Below, in pieces: positions 7,224-16,472 of a stretch of 64,000 nucleotides of DNA. The position numbers were made by a program, and so were the translations under genes. Each line of letters starts with the position of its first letter. Position 1 is the first letter of the stretch. Source of the DNA: DATLXU01 sp035575515 (lineage in GTDB: Bacteria; Acidobacteriota; Blastocatellia; UBA7656); assembly GCA_035575515.1 (NCBI GenBank), contig DATLXU010000017.1, positions 1-64,000 on the forward strand, in the 5' to 3' direction. The notes under the pieces are model-generated. The model saw only the letters and a program-made list of their open reading frames with translations, was not told the DNA's origin and made no database searches.

Positions 7224-9662
7224 CTATCTGAATCGCAGCGTGATGCGCCCGCTCACCATTCGCGGCGGGCCGATGTGCGTGCCGGAAAAGACGCTCTCGA
7301 AATTATAGACAAACAATTTGTCAGCCAGGTTCTGCACGTCGAGCGAGGCCGACACGCCGACGCGCTCCTGCTGGAACAGATCAATCCCGGTCGAGAAATT
7401 AAAAACGGTTCGCGGCTTCACGCGCCCGCGCTGAAAGTCAATCAGGTCGAAAAGGCGCGGATCGAATCCTTCTGCGACGAATTGCTCGCGCGTCGTGCCC
7501 GGCTCGACGTCAACCGGCACGCCTGAATCGTATCGCCCGCCGAAACTCGCCCACCAGCCGCTCCTTTTGTGCGTGTAGTGAACGGCGAACTGGCCTGAGT
7601 TGCGCTGATCGTGATCGTTTGGAAATCTGAGGCCGGGATTCTCCAACGACTCGACCGCCTCGCCTAAAAACAATCCGCCGTTGATAGGCGTTATGCCAAA
7701 CGAGCGCGAGTTGGCATAGCTCACAAACCCCGAAAGCCCACGCCACTCGGCTGTGTCCAATCGCGCTTCGACGCCATTGACCCGACCGGCAAAAATCGAA
7801 ATCGGAAAGATTACGCCCGTGTCGAAGAACTGATCCTTGTCGGCAAAGTTTCTTATCTGTTTGTTGTAGGCCGAAAGCGTCAGCCGCGCGTAACGGGTCA
7901 TCTGCTGTTGAAGCCCGATTTCAAAAACATGCTCCTTGTCCGGCAGCACGGGCTTCACGCCAAGCTCTCCCGTCGTGACGGCGAGCGGCGAGAGTTGCGC
8001 CGCTTCCACTGAGCTTGCAAGCAAGAGGTTTTCAGCCGGAGGAGGCTGAAACAGCCGATTGTACGAAGCGCGAATGACGGTCTGCGTGCTCGGTATCAAA
8101 TAGGCGACGCCTATGCGTGGGCTGAATTGATTATCGCCCACGAGCAGCCTGTAATCATCGAACCTCAAGCCGAGATCAACTGTAAGATTTGCAACCGGCG
8201 TGAAGCGGTCTTGAACGAACGCAGCCCACGTCCGGCCCGCGCGATGATCGTTAAAAACGAAGGGATTCGCGGCTGAAAATCGCAGCACAGGGTTCGGGAA
8301 GAAAGTCCCGTTCTCATCCTGAATCGGCGGGAACACACTGGCGTCTGTCGGGTAGAAGCTGAAGTTCTCGCGCACAGGAGTCCGCGTGTATTGAAGTCCT
8401 GTTTTGAAGGTGTGGCCGTGACCCGCATACGACACCGATCCGATGAATCCATAATTCGTGAGGCTTCGATCTTGAAACGCGACGACAGGGGTTGAGAGCG
8501 GATTTGAGAATAACTCGGCGGTTGAGCGGCGATTAAAGACCGAGAAGTTCGCTACGGTCGTCTGCGTGAACAGGTGCTGCCACGACAGAAACTGGTAATA
8601 GTTGCGCTGGCGCTGGCGCTGATCCTGTCGTGCAAGCTCCTGCTCCGCGCGATTAGGCACCTGAAAATTCGCGCCGCCGAATACGAGCGTCAGCTTGAAC
8701 AGGTCGTTCGGGTTCGGGTTGAAATCGAAAGTCGTCAGATTGCTGAGCGTGCGCCCGAAGTTATGAAAGTTATCAATCGTCGGCGGGTCGAGGTAACGGT
8801 CCGATGTCGTGCCCGAAAAGTTTGTAAACCACCCGAACTTGCGGACGTGGCCGCCGAACATCGCCGCAATGTCACCCGTCGAAAAGTTTCCGAAGCCGCC
8901 CGTAATCTCTCCTGAGATGGGCATATCAAGCCCAGATTTCGTGTTGACGTTTACGACCGCGCCGAGCTTGTCACCGAACTCCGCGGGGATTCCGCCCGTC
9001 AGCACTTCGACGTGCGATGCGTTGCGCGGGTCAATCGAAGTCGCAAAGATGGCCGAGAGGTTTTCGGTCACGGGCACACCGTTGATGACGGTCTGCACGT
9101 TCGATTCGGATCCGCGAGGATGAATGCGACCGTTGTCGTCGGCGACCACGCCCGGCGTTGATTCGACCATTTTCTGAAGCCCGCGCGATGGCGCAGGCCC
9201 TATGCTCCTCATCATCAAAGTCGTGTTCAAGTCTGTGTCGGCGCTCACGCGGTCGGATTCGATCATGTGCGTATCGCCCGCCGTTACGTTGACCGTCTCG
9301 CCGATGGCCGCGACCTGAAGTTGGATAGTCAACTGCGCAGGCACAGCAGAGTGAACGTCGACAGTTTGCTCTGACGGCTGGAATCCTGAGACTTCGACCG
9401 TGAGCTTATATGTGTTGAACGGGATGTTCAAGAACTTGAACGCGCCTGTCTCGTCCGTCTGCGTTGTGACTTTGTAGCTCGTGATTGAGTTCGACAGCGT
9501 GACGGTTGCGCCCGCGACGACTGCGCCCGAAGCGTCCGTCACCTGCCCTTGAATCGAGCCGACTGTTGATTGCGCGCCTTCGTCTAATGCCGAGGCGAAG
9601 CACTGAAGCGTGCCGCCCGCCGCAGTCGCAATAAGAATTATTAATGTCAGAAAGCACCTCAT
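7224..9662 (-). CDS. TonB-dependent receptor with carboxypeptidase-regulatory N-terminus
   Basis: 812 residues from the ATG at 9662, chosen because a signal peptide (MRCFLTLIILIATAAGG) starts there and GGAG precedes it. Order: signal peptide; carboxypeptidase-regulatory-like domain (GSIQGQVTDASGAVVAGATVTL, roughly 35-120); plug domain (around 130-250, with VESTPGVVADDNGRIHPRG and VLTGGIPAEFGDKLGAVVN); then a 22-strand barrel ending in an aromatic/Arg strand (RITLRFR). Such receptors import large or chelated substrates across the outer membrane using TonB energy. The substrate is not evident. A small His/Cys-rich protein gene lies 189 bases upstream and may share its regulation. Confidence 0.9.
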   Translation of the reverse strand: MRCFLTLIILIATAAGGTLQCFASALDEGAQSTVGSIQGQVTDASGAVVAGATVTLSNSITSYKVTTQTDETGAFKFLNIPFNTYKLTVEVSGFQPSEQTVDVHSAVPAQLTIQLQVAAIGETVNVTAGDTHMIESDRVSADTDLNTTLMMRSIGPAPSRGLQKMVESTPGVVADDNGRIHPRGSESNVQTVINGVPVTENLSAIFATSIDPRNASHVEVLTGGIPAEFGDKLGAVVNVNTKSGLDMPISGEITGGFGNFSTGDIAAMFGGHVRKFGWFTNFSGTTSDRYLDPPTIDNFHNFGRTLSNLTTFDFNPNPNDLFKLTLVFGGANFQVPNRAEQELARQDQRQRQRNYYQFLSWQHLFTQTTVANFSVFNRRSTAELFSNPLSTPVVAFQDRSLTNYGFIGSVSYAGHGHTFKTGLQYTRTPVRENFSFYPTDASVFPPIQDENGTFFPNPVLRFSAANPFVFNDHRAGRTWAAFVQDRFTPVANLTVDLGLRFDDYRLLVGDNQFSPRIGVAYLIPSTQTVIRASYNRLFQPPPAENLLLASSVEAAQLSPLAVTTGELGVKPVLPDKEHVFEIGLQQQMTRYARLTLSAYNKQIRNFADKDQFFDTGVIFPISIFAGRVNGVEARLDTAEWRGLSGFVSYANSRSFGITPINGGLFLGEAVESLENPGLRFPNDHDQRNSGQFAVHYTHKRSGWWASFGGRYDSGVPVDVEPGTTREQFVAEGFDPRLFDLIDFQRGRVKPRTVFNFSTGIDLFQQERVGVSASLDVQNLADKLFVYNFESVFSGTHIGPPRMVSGRITLRFR

Positions 9663-9851
9663 GATTTTTCTTCTCCAAATCCCTGATGATTGAACAACTC
9701 GCCGCGTGACTGGCGCAGGCTCGAAAAAAGTTGAGCGAGCGATTGCCAGCCTCGCGCGAGGCCAGCAACACGCGGCTTTCGGCCTGCTCGTGTTTAACCG
9801 CGCTTTCAACTGCGGTCTTAGCGAGCAGCCAGTGAATAAATGATTAAGGGA

Positions 9852-10205
9852 TTAAGAGAGCGGAGGCGCGCGGCCAAAGACGGCAAGCGAGGCCAGGCGC
9901 GAATGTGGCTCTGCAAATATGACGTCGTGGATTAATTGCGACTCGGTTGGCTCAATTGCTATAGCGCCTGTGTGAGCGTCAGAGATGAAGTTGCTTTGCA
10001 GGCGACAGGACAGGCAGTGCGAATCGCCTTTGGCATCGGGCGTGTCATTGGAATTGTTTTCGCCGCTGGCGGTGATGCTGACGGTTGAGAGCAGGTTTCG
10101 ATTCGCGTCGTGATGGTGAGTAACACAAACGAACAGCGCATGCGCGATGAGACAAAGCATCGCAAGCGAGGATGCTCGCGCTCTTGCGTTGCCCTTTCGG
10201 ATCAT
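9852..10205 (-). CDS. Small membrane-anchored protein with HHH and CxxC motifs
   Basis: 117 residues from the ATG at 10205, preferred because the hydrophobic segment SSLAMLCLIAHALFVCV then falls at the N-terminus. After it come VTHHHD and, about 45 residues on, HCLSCRLQ. The combination of an N-terminal anchor, a histidine cluster and CxxC resembles the DUF2946-like small periplasmic proteins often found next to metal-related TonB receptors. Metal binding (copper or zinc) is therefore a reasonable inference. It precedes the TonB receptor on the same strand. The upstream A/T-rich stretch near 10254-10270 may hold its promoter. Confidence 0.6.
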   Translation of the reverse strand: MIRKGNARARASSLAMLCLIAHALFVCVTHHHDANRNLLSTVSITASGENNSNDTPDAKGDSHCLSCRLQSNFISDAHTGAIAIEPTESQLIHDVIFAEPHSRLASLAVFGRAPPLS

Positions 10206-10396
10206 CTTGCTGCTCAGCCTCAAACTTATCGCCTTTTTGCGGTGTAGCCTGACGTTAAATTTAACAATAGCGCGGCTCGTGCTGTCAACGAACACGCATT
10301 CGCTTGCGCCCACACTGCTGATACGATTTTGCGGCGCGACCAGTTACGCGCAAGAACAGCCAAAAACGCAAAGGCGGGGTTCGATTGGATTGCCGC

Positions 10397-11644
10397 TCAA
10401 GGCCGGGCCTTCCATGCGCCGCGCGCGACGGCGGGAATGAACGTGTCGAGGTCATCAGGACGGAATCTCATCACACGCTCGCGCTCGGCGCTCATGTAAG
10501 CCGTCATTAAAAGCTCTGTTACTTCAAGCCCATCATAAAAACTCTCTTCGGGCTGCCGGTTATCAATAAAGCAACGCGTGAAGTAACGGTTCTCAGCTTC
10601 ATAACCGTACTCAGCCTCTTCGTTCGAGACGACGGGCATAAGTCCCTGCTCGGCGTTCTGCTTTTCAACGAGGTCTTCGCCGACTTCACCTTTCACCCTG
10701 CGGCTGAAAAATAGCTTCGGTCCGCTGTCTAAGGAATTGAGCGAAAGCGAGTACTCAGGCCCAAGCAGTTCCATGCTCAAACGCAATCCCGCGCCGACGT
10801 AACTCCATGACGTTGTCGCTTCTACTATCAACGGATTGCCCGCTTCGTCAACATAATTGATAGTCGCGCGCGCGAAGTCTTCCGATGGCTTGCTTCGATA
10901 ATCAACCTCGATGCCCATCATCTCTTTTAGCATCTCGGCGTATTCGGGCCGCGTCCACTTGAGGGATTCGATCTGCGCCGAAACTTTCACAGGACGAATG
11001 CTTGCGCGCGGCTTGCCCGGCTCCGTTAGCATGAAGCGAGCGACCTCGACGCTGTGGCACATCATATCGTTTAGCACGCCGCCGCCTTGAAGCTCGCCCT
11101 GCCAGAACCATGAATTGTGCGGCCCGCTGTGCTCTTCTGCGGCGCGAGCAAGGTATGGTCTTCCAGTCAAAGCCGCGCCGCGCGCCCATACGATCTGTTT
11201 GCCGCGCGCGACTCCGGGCGTGAAGAGCTGGTTTTCAAGATAGCCGTGCAGCAGCCCCGCGCGCTCGACAAGCTCGACCATGCGGCGGGCTTCCGCAACA
11301 TTTCGCGCGAGCGGCTTTTCGCAGGCGATGGCGCGAAGCTCGCCCTTGCCCGATTCTATGGCGTGCGCGATCTGTTCCATCGTTTCGACGCGCAGGTGAT
11401 TCGGCCCACACAGCCACACGGCGTCAATTCCCGGCGCGGCGATCATATCTTCGATTGAAGAGAACGCGCGGGCCTCGCCTACGCGAAGCGAGCGCGCGAG
11501 CCGGGCGGCTTCTTCTGCGTGCTCGCGATTAGGGCTATAGACTCCGCGCACATCAGCGTCGCGCACGCCAACCCATGAGCGAATGTGAAAGCGGGCGACA
11601 AAGCCGCTGCCAATGAATCCTACTCCGAGCCTTTTCGAGTTCAT
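10397..11644 (-). CDS. Gfo/Idh/MocA-family oxidoreductase
   Basis: 415 residues. The N-terminal Rossmann fold shows GVGFIGSGFVARFH (dinucleotide binding). The family's EKP motif (ACEKPLARN) provides the catalytic lysine, and GGGVLNDMMCHSVEVARFML supplies the histidine region of the C-terminal alpha/beta domain. These enzymes use NAD(P) to oxidise or reduce sugars, inositols and related compounds. At 415 residues it is slightly longer than typical. It lies 7 bases after the CxxCH gene on the same strand, so the two may be cotranscribed. Substrate unknown. Confidence 0.9.
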   Translation of the reverse strand: MNSKRLGVGFIGSGFVARFHIRSWVGVRDADVRGVYSPNREHAEEAARLARSLRVGEARAFSSIEDMIAAPGIDAVWLCGPNHLRVETMEQIAHAIESGKGELRAIACEKPLARNVAEARRMVELVERAGLLHGYLENQLFTPGVARGKQIVWARGAALTGRPYLARAAEEHSGPHNSWFWQGELQGGGVLNDMMCHSVEVARFMLTEPGKPRASIRPVKVSAQIESLKWTRPEYAEMLKEMMGIEVDYRSKPSEDFARATINYVDEAGNPLIVEATTSWSYVGAGLRLSMELLGPEYSLSLNSLDSGPKLFFSRRVKGEVGEDLVEKQNAEQGLMPVVSNEEAEYGYEAENRYFTRCFIDNRQPEESFYDGLEVTELLMTAYMSAERERVMRFRPDDLDTFIPAVARGAWKARP

Positions 11645-11651
11645 AAGCGAT

Positions 11652-12395
11652 TCACTTATTGAGCGCAGCCAGTCGAGCGTTCAATCGCCCGGCTTCGTGA
11701 CACGTCATGCAGGCAAGGCTCGACTTTGCGGCAGACTCAGGAGATTTCTTCCACTGCTTTGCGACAGACTCGTAAGGAGTGTCGCGCAATAGCTCAAGCA
11801 TCTTGTCAAGATACACGGCCATCTCCTCTGTGCGGCCCGTGCGCTGCGCGGATTGCGTGAGACCAGCCAGCAGTTCGCCTTTGATGTGCAAAGGCAGCTT
11901 GTCAACGACCGATGCTTGATGTTGCCAGAGCAGCCTAAACGAATCGTAGGCTTGCGCCCACGCTGCGGCGCGATATTCTTTCGGCAACCGGTCGGCAAAC
12001 AGGACGTAGCTGCCTCCGGTGACGGCGGCGACGCCGTCTTTTATTGTCGCCGTCTTTTGAGCTTCGGCAAACAAATCGAGCGCCTGCTTGTAGTATCGTT
12101 GGAATTCATCGCTGCGATTATTCTCGTAAGCGCGCACGGCGCGATAGAGCGTAGCGCCCGCTTTCCACGCCAATAGATCAGCTTTTTGGTCGGGCCGTTT
12201 TTCTAAAAGGATTTGAATATTCTTTTCTCCTCTCGCAAATCGCTCCATGTCGTCGGCCAGAAATCCTGCGAAGATGTCTTCGCGAACGAGCGTATGAATG
12301 GAAAGACGAGTATCCGCGAGCGGCGGCTCCTGCGTTTGAGCCATTGCCACAGCGACGAGAAAAGCTGCAATCAAACCTAATTTAATAGCCTTCAT
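11652..12395 (-). CDS. Exported helical protein with one CxxCH haem motif
   Basis: 247 residues with signal peptide MKAIKLGLIAAFLVAVAMAQ. The body is mostly alpha-helical with TPR-like character (repeated Ala/Tyr/Arg patterns). A single c-type haem motif, CMTCH, occurs near the C-terminus (about residue 227), followed by only a short tail. Haem placement near the C-terminus recalls cytochrome c' but no other family feature is clear. A protein at 35399-36073 has a similar late CLDCH. Probably periplasmic electron transfer or sensing. Confidence 0.7.
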   Translation of the reverse strand: MKAIKLGLIAAFLVAVAMAQTQEPPLADTRLSIHTLVREDIFAGFLADDMERFARGEKNIQILLEKRPDQKADLLAWKAGATLYRAVRAYENNRSDEFQRYYKQALDLFAEAQKTATIKDGVAAVTGGSYVLFADRLPKEYRAAAWAQAYDSFRLLWQHQASVVDKLPLHIKGELLAGLTQSAQRTGRTEEMAVYLDKMLELLRDTPYESVAKQWKKSPESAAKSSLACMTCHEAGRLNARLAALNK

Positions 12396-12569
12396 AGCCT
12401 GCGCCTCCCGAATGGAAATGTCATATTGCCGTCGAAGCCTATCAGCGCGCGAACTCTACAGTCAACGAACGCTGTTAAAAGTCATTCAAACAGATTCCAA
12501 GTGGCGGCGCTCCCTGCCTTCAATACGCACCAATGCAGCAAAGGGTTCTGGGTACGCGGCATTTTCTTG

Positions 12570-13310
12570 TCAGCTCAAATTTACCTTGCCTTTCGGCGTC
12601 TTGAGCGTTGCACGCAGTCTTGCTTCTTTTGCCTGCTTTACCTTCGCTTCGATGCCGAGTTTTTTCAGCATATCAGTTACACCAGCAGAATCAGTATGCT
12701 CGAATTCAAACTCTAAAAGCTCGCAGCCCTTCGCAGAATCCTGCGACGGGTGCAAAGAATCTTTAGCCCATTCAATGAAGAATGGAATTGGCGCAATTGG
12801 CTCCGCCCCAAACCTGTTCGGCACTCCGAGAGTCTTCCATCTAAGCATTCTGCCATCTGGTCTTGTGCGCGAGCCGTCGCGTGGGCCGAAGACTTGATAA
12901 CCGGCTTCGCGAGCGGTCTTCGCGACGGTGTTGATGTCTGTCGTCGCAGCAGCCCACGTGATTAATCGAGGCTCTGCGAGTTTTCGGATGTCGATGTCGA
13001 AGTTGAATGACGATTGCGCAGGGTCGGGCGCGATGATTTCGAGATACTGTCTGCCGCCGAGCGATATGAGCGCGTTGCGCGTGCCGCGACCGGGATGGCT
13101 TCCGCCAATGGTGGCTTTAACGCCGGTCAGGCTCTCAAGCCAGTTAATTCCACGATCGAGATCAGCCGCGCCGAGCAGCAGATGATCAACGGCGTTCTTT
13201 GCAGGCACAAGGTTTTCGCTTCTACTCACTGCCCCTCCAAATAAACAGACCGCACCGGTAGCCGCGCATATGCGCAGCAACTCGCGGCGAGTCAAAATGC
13301 GTGCGTCCAT
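12570..13310 (-). CDS. VOC/glyoxalase-like protein with Tat-type leader
   Basis: 246 residues. The N-terminus LTRRELLRICAATGAVCLFGG has the twin-arginine look followed by a mild hydrophobic core. Then comes AVDHLLLGAADLDRGINWLESLTGV, the opening beta-alpha-beta module of the vicinal-oxygen-chelate fold, and GRGTRNALISLGGRQYLEIIAPDP, the second strand block with the metal-ligand glutamate. The whole resembles Glyoxalase_3-type proteins. The second half (residues ~120-245) should supply the second module. Reaction unknown; location probably periplasmic. Confidence 0.7.
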   Translation of the reverse strand: MDARILTRRELLRICAATGAVCLFGGAVSRSENLVPAKNAVDHLLLGAADLDRGINWLESLTGVKATIGGSHPGRGTRNALISLGGRQYLEIIAPDPAQSSFNFDIDIRKLAEPRLITWAAATTDINTVAKTAREAGYQVFGPRDGSRTRPDGRMLRWKTLGVPNRFGAEPIAPIPFFIEWAKDSLHPSQDSAKGCELLEFEFEHTDSAGVTDMLKKLGIEAKVKQAKEARLRATLKTPKGKVNLS

Positions 13311-13411
13311 CGCGAATTCTCCTTGCTCCGATATTAATCTTCAATGCAATACGCTGCTTGCGCGTGCTGTGTAATTACCGGATTGCTAGATCACGCGGTT
13401 GTCGAAGCAGA

Positions 13412-13960
13412 TTATTTTTCACGGTCGCGCAAGATCGAAAGGTACGCGCTCCAGGGGCCGGTCGCCTCACTATACGTCTTCGCCATCGTGCGCGCTATCT
13501 GCGCTACGTGGTCGAGGTCATGCACGACCCATGTCGCCAGCAGTTGACCGAGCGTAACGGTCCCCAGCTCGGGATGCAGCCCCGTGCGAGCGAGATCGTC
13601 TTCAGAAAGATTCATCTCCTTCAGCGCGCTTATATTTTGTTGCCGCAAGTCAGTAAATGTAGCGAGCAGTTCAGCGAGACTCTTGCCTTTGCTTTCGGTA
13701 AACTGGGCCGTCCGGTCGAATGGCTCGAATGGTTCTGTCTTGCCTGCGAGTATGTGGCGCGCTCGTGGAATCCAATCCGTGCGCTCGCCATGAATCAGAT
13801 GACCGATCACGTCGTACGGCGACCAACGGCCTTCGCCTTCTGTCGCGCTTATCCAAGCATCAGGCAGACCTGCAAGTAACGCGCTCAGGCTAGCGGGCGT
13901 CCGCTCAAGAACCGCCACAGCCTCATTCATATTGATTTCGCCCTGTTTCATCGCCGTCAT
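13412..13960 (-). CDS. DinB-family protein
   Basis: 182 residues forming the DinB four-helix bundle. The first metal histidine is in YDVIGHLIHGERTDW and the later pair in LATWVVHDLDHVAQIARTM. DinB-like proteins are metal-dependent transferases or hydrolases, including bacillithiol and mycothiol transferases. AAGGAG lies very close to the ATG at 13960, so initiation may instead occur at the in-frame ATG at 13951. It stands alone between the VOC gene and the DUF1800 gene. A second DinB-like gene is at 34751. Confidence 0.8.
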   Translation of the reverse strand: MTAMKQGEINMNEAVAVLERTPASLSALLAGLPDAWISATEGEGRWSPYDVIGHLIHGERTDWIPRARHILAGKTEPFEPFDRTAQFTESKGKSLAELLATFTDLRQQNISALKEMNLSEDDLARTGLHPELGTVTLGQLLATWVVHDLDHVAQIARTMAKTYSEATGPWSAYLSILRDREK

Positions 13961-14022
13961 TACTCCTTGACTATGTTATAGCGTGATCATCTATCTAGCG
14001 AAAGGGAGATAGAAACACGAGG

Positions 14023-16215
14023 CTACCTTCTTTGAAATTCCGTCGTGCCGAAAAGCAGACCGATGATTTGAGCGATGCGGCGGCGCGCGGCACTCGCATC
14101 GGTTTGAGCCGCAACCTTCGCCGGAACAATTGCGGGCCGCGCGCCCGTGTCCATCGCGGCGCGAGTATGCGCGGCTGACGACGGCTGCTCCGCAAGCCCC
14201 GCAAGCACGGCGCGACGGCTCTCGGCTGATAGCTCCGTGTGAACTATCAACGCTGCGAGCTGATTCATCATCGCATCTGCGTTCGTCGTCGCATCAATTG
14301 AAACGAGTCGCGCCGGATCATAACTGGTTCCCGGTATCTGATTGTTCGCAAGCGCAACGGCGAAATTAAGCCGATTCAAAAACGCGCCCGTGTTCATCCA
14401 CTTCGACGAGACTTCGCTATAACCTGTCGGGAATTGATATTGATAAAGCGGCTCGCCCATCCTTCTGAACCACTCGTGCAGCGCGGGCGCTCCGTTCGTG
14501 TCGCCGTCAACGGCGCGAATCGCGGACGCGGCCAATTCAAGCGGCGACTTCACCTTTGATCGAAACGCCGACGCCGCGTAAAACTCTTGCGAAGTGAGTA
14601 TCGCGCGCACGACTTCGCGAATGTCGCCGTCGGTCTTCAAAAAGACCTGCGCCACGCGCTCGATCAGTTGCGGCGGCGGATCGTCTGCGACGAATCGCTG
14701 GCACAGCTTCTTTGAAATGAATCGCGCGGTTGAAGGATGCCGCGAGAGGATTTCAATCACGCGAAGCCCGTCGCTCATTGCGCCGCCCGCAGGGATGCTC
14801 ACGCCTAGCACTGTCTTCGCTCCCGCATCGTGCATCCAGGGACGGAAAACGAACCCGCCGCCTTGAAACGGGCGGTCAATCGTCCAGCCCGTGAAGCATC
14901 GAGCCACTTCCTGCACGTCTCGTTGAGTGTAGCCCCCGTCAACGCCGAGCGTGTGAAGCTCCATCAACTCGCGCGCGTAGTTCTCGTTGATGTCGCGCTT
15001 TCGCTGCGGAGGCCGCTGTGGTTGCTGATTCGCGGAACCATTTTTCGAGTCGGCAGGTTGCGGATTTGGGCCTGGCATCGCCTCAGAACCGGCTCCCGGA
15101 GCCGGTTTCACGTTATCAGGCATCGCGGCGGGTCGCTGATTTTGTGGTCGAGGCGGCGCGGGCGGGCGCGGCTCTTTCGCGTCGGGCGCTGACGAGAGCC
15201 AATTATCCAGATAAAACATCATCGCGGGACTCTCGGCTACTGCCGTCAGCAAATCGCGGAATTTGCCTAGCGCGTGCGGTCTTATCACGTCGCGCTCATA
15301 ACTTGTAATCAACCACTGATCGGCTTCTTTCTGCGCGAACACATTAAAGTGATTGAACCAGAAATCGGTCATCACTTCCTGCAACTGACGATTGCTCGAC
15401 ACGGCGCGCACGAGTTTCTGTTGAATAAGCTCGCCCATGATCTGCTGCGGACGACCGAAGACGGGCGGCGGGTTCTTTTCATTCATCCGCTGCGCGAGGG
15501 CAGGCGGCGGCGGATAGAATTGGTAAAGCTCACTGGAACTCATCTGCTCTGTAGGCAAAACCGCAAGCCGTTTCTCAAGCTCGGAATCATCAATTGTTTC
15601 AGGATGGAGTTGCTCATCGAGAAATTTTGCTATGCCAAGCTGCCGCACTCGATCAAGGTCGCCCGGTCGCGGGCCAAACATCGCGCGGTTGAGCAGGTGA
15701 AGAATCTTCTGGTCTTCCGTGAGTCGCGCGTTGCGGCTCGTGGCTGGTGTCTGCACAAATCGCTCGCTGCTTGCAAGCGGCTTTGCGGCAGTTGTTTCAG
15801 AACGCGCGCGCGGTGGAATGTTTATCAGCACGAACGGCGGCGCAATCGGAATCGGCAATCGCATGTCGAGGCTTGCGAGCCGCGCTTTCTGCTCGTCGTT
15901 GAGATGCTCCGCAAGCTCGTCGCGAATCGCGCGCTGTTCTTTATCGGCTTCCATCGGAAGCTGAGGCGCGAACGGATTCGTCTGAGCGCGGCGGCGAAGC
16001 TCGTTTATCTTCGATTCGTGCGCCGCGAGAATCTGGCGAAGCTCGTCCGTCTGTTCAGGGCTGAGCTTCAACTGGTCGCGCACCCGCGCAATGAATGGCT
16101 CGAATGGCTGTGGCGGTTGCTGCACGTTTTGTCGAGCCTGTGTTGTCGCAACAGTTGACGCAAATAGAAGTGATGTGCAGGCGACAAGGATCAACAAGCA
16201 ATGCCTGGTCTTCAT
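14023..16215 (-). CDS. DUF1800 protein with N-terminal Spy-like helical region
   Basis: 730 residues with a signal peptide. Residues ~40-120 are charged helices with the LSPEQTDELRQIL and LNDEQKARLASL patterns of LTxxQ/Spy-type proteins. A long DUF1800 domain follows, with the hallmark ENYARELMELHTLGVDGGYTQ stretch preceded by a Pro/Gln-rich linker (around residues 355-410). DUF1800 proteins are exported and often paired with DUF1501 proteins; no DUF1501 gene is adjacent here. The fusion with a Spy-like segment suggests a stress or surface role, but function is unknown. Confidence 0.85.
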   Translation of the reverse strand: MKTRHCLLILVACTSLLFASTVATTQARQNVQQPPQPFEPFIARVRDQLKLSPEQTDELRQILAAHESKINELRRRAQTNPFAPQLPMEADKEQRAIRDELAEHLNDEQKARLASLDMRLPIPIAPPFVLINIPPRARSETTAAKPLASSERFVQTPATSRNARLTEDQKILHLLNRAMFGPRPGDLDRVRQLGIAKFLDEQLHPETIDDSELEKRLAVLPTEQMSSSELYQFYPPPPALAQRMNEKNPPPVFGRPQQIMGELIQQKLVRAVSSNRQLQEVMTDFWFNHFNVFAQKEADQWLITSYERDVIRPHALGKFRDLLTAVAESPAMMFYLDNWLSSAPDAKEPRPPAPPRPQNQRPAAMPDNVKPAPGAGSEAMPGPNPQPADSKNGSANQQPQRPPQRKRDINENYARELMELHTLGVDGGYTQRDVQEVARCFTGWTIDRPFQGGGFVFRPWMHDAGAKTVLGVSIPAGGAMSDGLRVIEILSRHPSTARFISKKLCQRFVADDPPPQLIERVAQVFLKTDGDIREVVRAILTSQEFYAASAFRSKVKSPLELAASAIRAVDGDTNGAPALHEWFRRMGEPLYQYQFPTGYSEVSSKWMNTGAFLNRLNFAVALANNQIPGTSYDPARLVSIDATTNADAMMNQLAALIVHTELSAESRRAVLAGLAEQPSSAAHTRAAMDTGARPAIVPAKVAAQTDASAARRRIAQIIGLLFGTTEFQRR

Positions 16216-16323
16216 AAGCCCTCCTTGTGCGCCGTGTATTATAACTCAGCCTGAATCACCCGACGATGAATTTGCGATTAGATGGGATTTGGATGAGTAT
16301 GCGGGACTCGGAAGACAATTCAC

Positions 16324-16411
16324 CGCCGCAGACACAGAGAACGCAGAGGCGATGCAGAGAAGGAAGCTGAATCATCCCTGCGCCCTCCGCGTCCTCTGCG
16401 TCTCTGCGGCG
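16324..16411. repeat. Inverted-repeat element, CGCAGAG word type
   Basis: Left arm CGCCGCAGACACAGAGAACG and onward (16324-16348); right arm 16384-16411 reads as its imperfect complement (CCTCTGCGTCTCTGCGGCG). The arms are made of 8-9-bp words around CGCAGAG. It lies between the DUF1800 gene start and the end of the choice-of-anchor gene, with nothing else in the interval. Same word family as 7106-7197. Confidence 0.8.
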
Positions 16412-16472
16412 AGACGAATCAAATACTCCACTTCCAGGCGAAAATCAGACTTGAGATACCTCTTGGTTAATC

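Noticed and set aside
15274..16158. Plus-strand frame of 294 residues opposite the DUF1800 gene
   Set aside because: Arg/His-rich shadow translation; the minus-strand DUF1800 motifs are unmistakable.
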